From: Chloroflexota bacterium | GTDB lineage: Bacteria > Chloroflexota > Dehalococcoidia > Lucifugimonadales > JACPCL1 | Direction of reading: 5' to 3' | Length of the DNA: 6,402 nucleotides | NCBI GenBank assembly: GCA_016210375.1 | Contig: JACQUH010000130.1 | Coordinates: 1-6,402 of the forward strand | The notes under the pieces: model-generated | Seen by the model: only the letters and a program-made list of their open reading frames with translations | Told to the model about the DNA's origin: nothing | The model's database searches: none | Shown: piece after piece, positions 1 to 4,200 of the stretch | How the letters are laid out: each line of letters opens with the position of its first letter | How positions within the stretch are numbered: position 1 is the first letter of the stretch | Translations under genes and position numbers: made by a program

Positions 1-134
1 CCTTCAGGGGGCGGGGCCAAAGCGACTTTTGAGATAGTTACTAAAGAGGGACAGGGCAAGCGTCCTAAAGGAAGAGGACAGGGCGTGCGCCGAGGGAGAC
101 GGAGGGGGTCGGGCCATGGCCAACGATTCCACGG

Positions 135-197
135 GGTAAACTGTTGTGGGAATCTGGGCACGGCGAAGCCGTGCCCAGATTCCCACAACAGTTTACC
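135..197. repeat. Perfect 30-bp inverted repeat with GAA loop
   Basis: The arms 135-164 and 168-197 are exact reverse complements over 30 bp, separated by the loop GAA (165-167). The inner 16 bp of each arm (149-164, GGAATCTGGGCACGGC, and its complement 168-183) is the same hairpin found at 6277-6311; the outer 14 bp (GGTAAACTGTTGTG and complement) is specific to this site. No run of T follows on either strand, so it does not look like a standard intrinsic terminator. It could be a dispersed palindromic element, a protein-binding or RNA-processing hairpin, or a transcription end signal that does not need a U-tract. Confidence 0.93.
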
Positions 198-318
198 AGT
201 TCCCCCTTCCCCAGGGGGAAGGAGGATTCAGGGGGTTAGGTCAATGAGCTCATGAGCTTCAGGGTGCGGTCATCCTGCCACAAGACCGAAAGACCATGCA
301 CTTTACGCTGGGACAGCT

Positions 319-346
319 TTGCGCTTGCAGGTTCCCTGGCTATAAT
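319..346 (+). promoter_or_regulatory. Probable promoter of the methyltransferase gene
   Basis: A perfect TATAAT lies at 341-346. The best -35 at normal spacing is weak (TTGCGC at 319-324, 16-bp spacer). Transcription would begin near 353, giving a leader of about 30 nt before the SD-preceded ATG at 384. A start site there would exclude the in-frame ATG at 252. Confidence 0.5.
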
Positions 347-383
347 AGGATGGTTATTCTTCAGTCATGGTGAGGGTGACCTA

Positions 384-1178
384 ATGATAAGTCCTTCTTC
401 CTCCGCCAGGGCGGCCCAGGAGCAGTTTGGCCGGCAGGCCCACCTGTACGCCCAGAGCATCGCCCACTTGGGAGGCGAAGGGCTGGAAGCCCTTACCCAG
501 TACCTGGCCCTCGGCAGCTATGCCCTGGTGTTGGATGTGGGGACAGGTACGGGCTTCACGGCCTTTGCTGCTTCCCCTTTCACCCGGCATGTGCTGGCCA
601 CGGATGTCACTCCCCAAATGCTGGCCCAGGCCCGCAGGCTGGCTGCAGAGCGGGGCCTGAGCAACGTGGGAGTCATGGCTGTGGAGGCGGAGAGCCTGCC
701 TTTTCAGGATGGCTCCGTGGATATAGTGACTTGTCGGCAGGCGGCGCACCACTTCCACGACCTTCCCCTGGCTGTGGCCGAGGCATGGCGGGTGCTGAAG
801 CAGGGAGGTGCCTACATCTTCACGGACCCCGTGGCTCCGGAGAGCGATGCAGAAGACCAGTGGATGAACAACGTGGAGTTGCGCCGCGACCCTACCCATT
901 TCCGCGACCTGCGGGCCTCGGAGTGGCGGGAGGTGCTGTTCCGCGTGGGCTTCACGCTTACCCATACCTCCATGACCAAGGTGTACCTGGAGTTCAACGA
1001 CTGGGTGACGAGAGCGGCGACGCCGGCCAAGAACAGAGAGCCTCTGCGCAGGGACTTCCTGGCGGCCAAGCCTTCGGTGGCGGCAGCCTTCGGCATCCGC
1101 AGCGATGGGGACGCCATCCACTTCGCCTGGGATGTCCTGGTGGCCAGGGCCGTAAAAGAGGGCAATCATGGCAGGTGA
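384..1178 (+). CDS. Class I SAM-dependent methyltransferase (UbiE-like)
   Basis: A 264-residue cytoplasmic methyltransferase of the Methyltransf_11/UbiE-like group, expected to move a methyl group from S-adenosylmethionine to an unknown small molecule. Motif I is VLDVGTGTGFTA (about residues 49-60), the acidic residue after strand 2 is D74 in LATDVTPQML, the DIVTCRQAAHHF segment (113-124) matches motif II, and WRVLKQGGAYIFTDP (135-149) matches motif III. The C-terminal third carries substrate-side helices with no feature that names the acceptor. I chose ATG 384 because GAGGGTGA (372-379) sits just upstream and TATAAT (341-346) lies upstream of it. The frame is open back to an ATG at 252, but that extra 44 residues contains the promoter, has a poor SD and does not look like the family. 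The stop TGA (1176-1178) overlaps the SD of the phosphatase, so the two are probably cotranscribed and translationally coupled. Confidence 0.9.
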   Translation: MISPSSSARAAQEQFGRQAHLYAQSIAHLGGEGLEALTQYLALGSYALVLDVGTGTGFTAFAASPFTRHVLATDVTPQMLAQARRLAAERGLSNVGVMAVEAESLPFQDGSVDIVTCRQAAHHFHDLPLAVAEAWRVLKQGGAYIFTDPVAPESDAEDQWMNNVELRRDPTHFRDLRASEWREVLFRVGFTLTHTSMTKVYLEFNDWVTRAATPAKNREPLRRDFLAAKPSVAAAFGIRSDGDAIHFAWDVLVARAVKEGNHGR

Positions 1179-1184
1179 GACGAG

Positions 1185-1625
1185 ATGACCGAACCCCGGG
1201 AGATGTACTACCCACAGTGGGTGATTGAGGGAGTTGTGGCGAAGGCACAGCGTCCAGGCTACCCCGCTAACCGGCCGCCCCCGGAGAAGATGCAAGAGTG
1301 GGCGGACATCGTCAGGGGCCTGGGGATCAAGAGCATCCTGTGCATTCTGGACGATCCGCAGCTTGAGCAGTACGACTTCCTGAACCTGGACGGTGGAGGT
1401 CTGTTTGGCTTCTATCGCACCCTTGGGTTCCAGGTAGCCCATGTGCCGGCGGATGACTACAAGCGCCCGCCCCTGAGCGACCAGGAGTTGGACGCAGTAT
1501 GGGAGGCCTTTGAGCGGCTGGAGAAGCCGGTCCTCATCCATTGCAGCGCCGGAAGGGACCGCACCGGGGCCGCCCTGGAGCTTATCCTGTGGAAGCTGGG
1601 CAAGAACGAAGACGAGGATATGTAG
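1185..1625 (+). CDS. Dual-specificity/tyrosine-type protein phosphatase
   Basis: A 146-residue protein with the cysteine-phosphatase signature HCSAGRDRTG (residues 119-128), giving nucleophile C120 and phosphate-binding R126. The general acid is likely D90 or D91 in VPADDYKRP. The segment RGLGIKSILCILDD (about 44-57) fits the early beta strand of the DSP fold. Predicted role is hydrolysis of phosphotyrosine, or of another small phosphoester, in the cytoplasm; the target is unknown. The SD AGGTGAG (1173-1179) overlaps the methyltransferase stop, with only 6 nt between the genes. Only 18 residues follow the signature, shorter than the helical end I would expect in this fold, and the last 44 nt overlap the convergent GlcG-like frame. 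The C-terminus may have been cut by a rearrangement near 1625. The family call is firm; whether the enzyme is active is uncertain. Confidence 0.88.
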   Translation: MTEPREMYYPQWVIEGVVAKAQRPGYPANRPPPEKMQEWADIVRGLGIKSILCILDDPQLEQYDFLNLDGGGLFGFYRTLGFQVAHVPADDYKRPPLSDQELDAVWEAFERLEKPVLIHCSAGRDRTGAALELILWKLGKNEDEDM

Positions 1626-1983
1626 GGGCGCTGGAGGCTGCGCCGCTGACTCCCACCGCGCCGATCACCTGGCCCTCCTCCATGAGGGGGATCGCCCCCT
1701 GAGCGGGGATCAAACGCCCGCCCTGCATGGCGATGATCGCCTGGATCACCGGGCTGCCGGCGTTGGCGGTGAGCTCCCCGCTGGGCCGGCCAAAGGTGGC
1801 GGCGGCGAAGGCCTTCCCGCGGCACACCTCGGAGACCGTCCAGCGCGCTCCATCTAGCCGCACCATCGCCCACAGGTCGCCTCGCGCGTCCACCACGGCG
1901 ATGGCCACCCTCAGGCCCATCTGCACGGCCTTCGCCTTCGCCGCCTGGAGAACCCGCTCCGCAGTAGCCGATGTCATAGGCAT
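1582..1983 (-). CDS. GlcG/HbpS family (DUF336) protein with altered C-terminus
   Basis: A 133-residue member of the GlcG/HbpS family, small proteins with a profilin-like fold that are often encoded beside oxidoreductases; some relatives bind heme, but the general role is unsettled. Family features are VAIAVVDARGDLWAMVRLDGA (about 26-46), the K57 helix CRGKAFAAATFGRPS, and the end block GAIPLMEEGQVIGAVGVSGA (96-115). The start is well fixed: ATG at 1983-1981 with SD AGGAGGT (1997-1991) 7 nt upstream. After VSGAASS the protein reads APTYPRLRSCPASTG, which does not look like the amphipathic helix that normally follows (compare E. coli GlcG, which continues with a QDAQVAKAAA-type helix). This odd tail is encoded antisense to the phosphatase 3' end. 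It lies 74 bp after the LLM oxidoreductase on the same strand, so they may share a transcript. Length is near normal, but the end is probably replaced. Confidence 0.85.
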   Translation of the reverse strand: MPMTSATAERVLQAAKAKAVQMGLRVAIAVVDARGDLWAMVRLDGARWTVSEVCRGKAFAAATFGRPSGELTANAGSPVIQAIIAMQGGRLIPAQGAIPLMEEGQVIGAVGVSGAASSAPTYPRLRSCPASTG

Positions 1984-1990
1984 ACGCTGT

Positions 1991-1997
1991 ACCTCCT
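1991..1997 (-). promoter_or_regulatory. Strong Shine-Dalgarno of the GlcG-like gene
   Basis: AGGAGGT on the minus strand, 7 nt before ATG 1983. It fixes the start of the GlcG-like gene and rules out the much longer open frame that continues upstream to 2592, which is antisense or shifted relative to the LLM oxidoreductase. Confidence 0.85.
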
Positions 1998-2010
1998 GAA
2001 ACCTAACTTG

Positions 2011-2044
2011 CCCCAGCATAGTACCATGCCGTTGCCTGCTGGGG
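2011..2044 (-). repeat. Inverted repeat between LLM oxidoreductase and GlcG-like gene
   Basis: The 8-bp arms CCCCAGCA (2011-2018) and TGCTGGGG (2037-2044) are separated by an 18-nt loop, in the 74-bp gap after the oxidoreductase stop. No U-tract follows on the minus strand, so termination is uncertain. It may only partly reduce read-through into the GlcG-like gene. Confidence 0.4.
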
Positions 2045-2057
2045 GTGGGGAAGGCGC

Positions 2058-3005
2058 TTACCCCTGAAACTTCAGGATCACCTCTTCGCCCAGCAGGCGG
2101 ATGGTGCGCAGGACCTGAGCCTGGCTCATGCCTGCGGTCTGGAAGCGGCAAAGCAGGTAGTTGATGCCCAGCTCCTGATACTCCTTCACCCGCTGAACGG
2201 CTTGCTCCGGTGTGCCCACAATCATCTGGGTGTGCGCCCGTTGACGGAACTCCTCCGGCGTGGCGCGGCCCCCCATGAGGCGGTGCGCCTCCTCCATGGC
2301 CTGCCCCTCGTCCTCGCACAGGTACACGTACAGGCCGATAGGGAAGTCCGGCGGCGCAGGTACGCCGAGCTGCTTTAGGGCGCGGAGGTAGAGCGACCGG
2401 CCCTGGGCCAGGGTCTCCGACCCGCCGCCGCCTGGAAACCAGGCGAAGCCATAGCGAGCGGCCCGCTGGATGGGGGTGCTGCCCCCACCGCCCAGCCACA
2501 CCCGCGGCTGGGGCTGCACCCATCTGGCCGTGGACTGCGTCCTGGGCACGGTGAAGTAGCGGCCTTGATGCTCCACCGCGCCCCCGCGCCACAGCATGGC
2601 CATGACGTCCAGGGCCTCCTCGTAGCGGGAGACGATTCGCCGCTTGTCTACGGCGAAGGCCTGGTACTCTCCATCAGCGTGGCCCAGGCCCAAGCCCAGG
2701 ATGAACCTGCCGCCGGTAAGCACGTCCATGGTGGCGGCCTGCTCGGCCACATCCACGGGGTTGTGAAGGGGCAGCAGCAGCACCGAGGTTGCCACCTCCA
2801 TGCCTTCGCCCTCGGCGGAGAGGCGCGCCAGCAGGGGCAGGGTCTGGAGGCGGTAGTCGGGGGCCGTGAGGTAGTGTTGGCCGCTGCTGATGAGGCTAAA
2901 GCCCATCTGCTTGGCCAGGCGCACCTGCTCGGCCAGGCCCTGGAAATAGTGGGTTTGCGTGTGCCTGGTTGGGAAGTTCGCAGTGACCCACAGGCCGAAT
3001 CTCAT
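2058..3005 (-). CDS. LLM-class (luciferase-like) flavin-dependent oxidoreductase
   Basis: A 315-residue single-domain TIM-barrel enzyme of the bacterial luciferase-like family, which uses FMN or F420 to oxidise or reduce organic substrates; the cofactor and substrate cannot be fixed from sequence here. Family features are the N-terminal strand MRFGLWVTANF (1-11), SGQHYLTAPDY (41-51), the block LLLPLHNPVDVAEQAATMD (76-94), then LTGGRFILGLGLGH (96-109) and SRYEEALDVMAMLW (126-139), WLGGGGSTPIQRAARYG (170-186) and a C-terminal VGTPEQAVQRVKEYQELGIN (263-282). Length is normal. I chose ATG 3005-3003 because AAGGAGG (3020-3014) lies 8 nt upstream and MRFG is the usual family start; an in-frame ATG at 3098 would add 31 residues that translate the leader hairpin. 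It probably heads a transcript that includes the GlcG-like gene. Confidence 0.92.
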   Translation of the reverse strand: MRFGLWVTANFPTRHTQTHYFQGLAEQVRLAKQMGFSLISSGQHYLTAPDYRLQTLPLLARLSAEGEGMEVATSVLLLPLHNPVDVAEQAATMDVLTGGRFILGLGLGHADGEYQAFAVDKRRIVSRYEEALDVMAMLWRGGAVEHQGRYFTVPRTQSTARWVQPQPRVWLGGGGSTPIQRAARYGFAWFPGGGGSETLAQGRSLYLRALKQLGVPAPPDFPIGLYVYLCEDEGQAMEEAHRLMGGRATPEEFRQRAHTQMIVGTPEQAVQRVKEYQELGINYLLCRFQTAGMSQAQVLRTIRLLGEEVILKFQG

Positions 3006-3013
3006 GGCCTGTC

Positions 3014-3020
3014 CCTCCTT
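3014..3020 (-). promoter_or_regulatory. Shine-Dalgarno that fixes the LLM oxidoreductase start
   Basis: AAGGAGG on the minus strand, 8 nt before ATG 3005. A short hairpin (3023-3043) ends two bases upstream of it, so leader folding could affect ribosome access. Confidence 0.85.
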
Positions 3021-3022
3021 TG

Positions 3023-3043
3023 TTCCCTTCCTGGAGAAGGGAA
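3023..3043 (-). repeat. Short hairpin beside the LLM oxidoreductase SD
   Basis: The perfect 8-bp arms TTCCCTTC (3023-3030) and GAAGGGAA (3036-3043) flank a 5-nt loop. On the transcript it sits directly upstream of the SD AAGGAGG. It may be a leader structure; no known riboswitch class is recognised. Confidence 0.5.
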
Positions 3044-3051
3044 AACACCTG

Positions 3052-3092
3052 CAGTTTCTTGCAGGCTGACGAAGCCAGCCTGCAAGAAACTG
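3052..3092. repeat. 17-bp perfect inverted repeat with GAA loop in the LLM leader
   Basis: The arms CAGTTTCTTGCAGGCTG (3052-3068) and its exact complement (3076-3092) are followed inward by one A/C mismatch, one C-G pair and the loop GAA (3071-3073). It lies 47-87 bp upstream of the LLM oxidoreductase start. On the minus strand a short TTTT occurs about 5 nt after the stem (3047-3044), so a weak terminator or attenuator is possible. The long stem and GAA triloop recall the hairpin at 135-197, but the stem sequence is unrelated. Confidence 0.85.
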
Positions 3093-3140
3093 TATCACAA
3101 TCCCAGGGTGGGGGTACCGTTCACGCTACGTTGTTGCCTA

Positions 3141-3168
3141 GTAATAGGTGTGGACGGCGCTCCCTCAA
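3141..3168 (-). promoter_or_regulatory. Possible promoter of the LLM oxidoreductase gene
   Basis: On the minus strand TTGAGG (3168-3163) and TATTAC (3146-3141) are separated by 16 bp, each matching four of six consensus bases. The transcript would carry both leader hairpins. This is a weak motif-only call. Confidence 0.25.
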
Positions 3169-3197
3169 CAGGATTACGAAGCGTGGTCTGCGAAAGG

Positions 3198-4042
3198 TCA
3201 CTGAGCACTGCTACCTGTCTTTGATTGCGACGCAGGCAATGCCCCAACTCGCCTGAGTAGTGTCTTCAATGTTGTTTTGTCTCGTCCGTTAAGAAATCTT
3301 GGTTGATGGGTAGTCCAGATCCTGTCTAATGTTTTATGAAAACCGTCCTTATCAATTCTTTGCGCAGGTTCTCCTGCTTGGGCCACCAATAATTCGGTCT
3401 CCTCTCCAACAGCTCCAGCCTGTTCACCAAATCCTTTTGCCTCATAGATGTAGTACAACCACTCGCAAGATGGAGTCATAAAGCTAAGCTCACGATAGTA
3501 CATCATGTATTGCGCCCCGTAGAATCCGCTGCCAATGGCATGAAACCCTGGAATATCCCGCCGTTCCTCAATGCCTGGATTATTGACCGTGAAAATGTGT
3601 CCTGTTCCGTGTTTATCGAATCCGCATATGAGCAACGAAACTCCCAGGTTATACTCGCTCAATGCGCTGTCTAGTTCCCGGAAAGTAATTTCTGGAAGCC
3701 ATTGCCTCCCGTTCGCGAGGAATGTTTGAAGGTTTAGACCGCGTGGAGCTAGATATTGGGCCTCTGCTCTCCTGAGTCCCTCTTCCTGGTAGATGTTCGC
3801 TATGAGATGGGCGATAGGTGCAACATCGCCAGTTCCCGCAGGCCACCGCGCTCTCACCTGGTCAATAATGGGAAGACTCCTGCAAGAGAATCAGCCGCTA
3901 TCAGCGCTCACCAGTCATCGTGAATAGGTATGACCTTTGAAGTCTCTAGCTCCGCTTCAATAAAAGGGACGCTCACGAGCCGGTCTGCGGCCATGAGAAT
4001 AGTTTTCCTGTTGTCGGCGAGTGCTGCTATACATAAAGTCAT
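3198..4042 (-). pseudogene. Broken proteasome/HslV-like Ntn-hydrolase gene
   Basis: Read from ATG 4042 with SD GGAGGAGG (4056-4049), the frame gives 44 residues: MTLCIAALADNRKTIL, then MAADR, ETSK and a final HDDW before TGA at 3910-3908. This matches the start of bacterial proteasome-like Ntn hydrolases: Thr2 would become the N-terminal nucleophile, with D20 (AADR) and K36 (TSK) in the places of the proteasome Asp17 and Lys33. Past the TGA the same frame continues ALIAADSLAGVFP, then needs one extra base near 3870-3871 to join IIDQVRARWPAG and a further open frame to TGA 3198-3200. That part has IFTVNNPG, FHAIGSGFYGAQYMMYY (the GSG motif region) and FGEQAGAVGEET, all typical of this family. 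The repaired protein would be about 281 residues. The two lesions, a nonsense TGA (probably a former Trp codon) and a -1 frameshift, indicate a pseudogene. Base composition is AT-richer than the neighbours, suggesting later arrival. Confidence 0.85.
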
Positions 4043-4048
4043 GAATCG

Positions 4049-4056
4049 CCTCCTCC
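4049..4056 (-). promoter_or_regulatory. Shine-Dalgarno of the broken Ntn-hydrolase gene
   Basis: GGAGGAGG on the minus strand, 6 nt before ATG 4042. An intact, strong site in front of the N-terminal piece shows where the original gene began. Confidence 0.75.
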
Positions 4057-4122
4057 ACGGATTGTCGTCAAAGCTTTATGGTGTGGACGATACAGCCGCG
4101 AAGAGAATTATGCAACACGCAC

Positions 4123-4154
4123 CCCCTATGCCTGGCTTGCCCCTATGCTAGAAT
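4123..4154 (+). promoter_or_regulatory. Candidate extended -10 promoter with paired CCCCTATGC repeats
   Basis: TATGCTAGAAT (4144-4154) contains a TG-N-TAGAAT extended -10 box, placing transcription start near 4161 and a leader of about 40 nt before the aldolase/SDR ATG at 4201. The 9-mer CCCCTATGC occurs twice, at 4123-4131 and 4140-4148, 17 bp apart; the second copy runs into the -10 box and the first covers the -35 position. No good -35 hexamer is present, which suits an activator-dependent or extended -10 promoter. The regulator is unknown. Confidence 0.4.
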
Positions 4155-4187
4155 GGCTTCGGTTTCCTAAACCCATCCGCCCTTCCT

Positions 4188-4192
4188 AGAGG
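4188..4192 (+). promoter_or_regulatory. Shine-Dalgarno of the aldolase/SDR gene
   Basis: AGAGG lies 8 nt before ATG 4201. It is weaker than the sites of the minus-strand genes but well placed, and supports the start chosen. Confidence 0.5.
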
Positions 4193-4200
4193 CGTCAACT

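Larger units (their letters stand above)
1..383. other. Non-coding region upstream of the methyltransferase
   Basis: No convincing gene is present in these 383 bases. They hold a long perfect hairpin (135-197), a short G/C hairpin (CCTTCCCC 205-212 with GGGGAAGG 215-222), two copies of GGACAGGGC (49-57 and 76-84), a tandem ATGAGCTC/ATGAGCTT (244-259) and a promoter near 341. A 60-residue minus-strand frame (4-186) begins inside the hairpin, has no SD and resembles no family I know. The nature of any gene left of base 1 cannot be seen. Confidence 0.7.

Noticed and set aside
4..186. 60-residue minus-strand frame
   Set aside because: It starts inside the 135-197 hairpin, has no SD and resembles no known family.
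135..197. Classical Rho-independent terminator
   Set aside because: The stem is strong but no T-run follows on either strand; the same holds for 6277-6311.
252..383. In-frame 44-residue upstream extension of the methyltransferase, with a hydrophobic stretch that could look like a membrane anchor
   Set aside because: It contains the TATAAT promoter, has no good SD, and does not resemble the family N-terminus; ATG 384 has a proper SD.
381..1541. Long minus-strand open frame (386 codons)
   Set aside because: Antisense to the methyltransferase and phosphatase, both of which have clear family motifs; such shadows are common in GC-rich DNA.
1984..2592. Upstream continuation of the GlcG-like frame
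   Set aside because: It overlaps the LLM oxidoreductase in another frame and gives no recognisable protein; SD AGGAGGT at 1997-1991 marks the real start.
3908..3910. TGA read as selenocysteine or Trp in the Ntn-hydrolase gene
   Set aside because: No selenocysteine insertion hairpin is evident, other genes use TGA as a stop, and a frameshift follows 14 codons later, so decay is the simpler reading.
3930..4151. 73-residue plus-strand frame opposite the Ntn-hydrolase N-terminus
   Set aside because: The minus strand encodes the recognisable MTLCIAALAD start with a strong SD; the plus-strand frame has no family resemblance.
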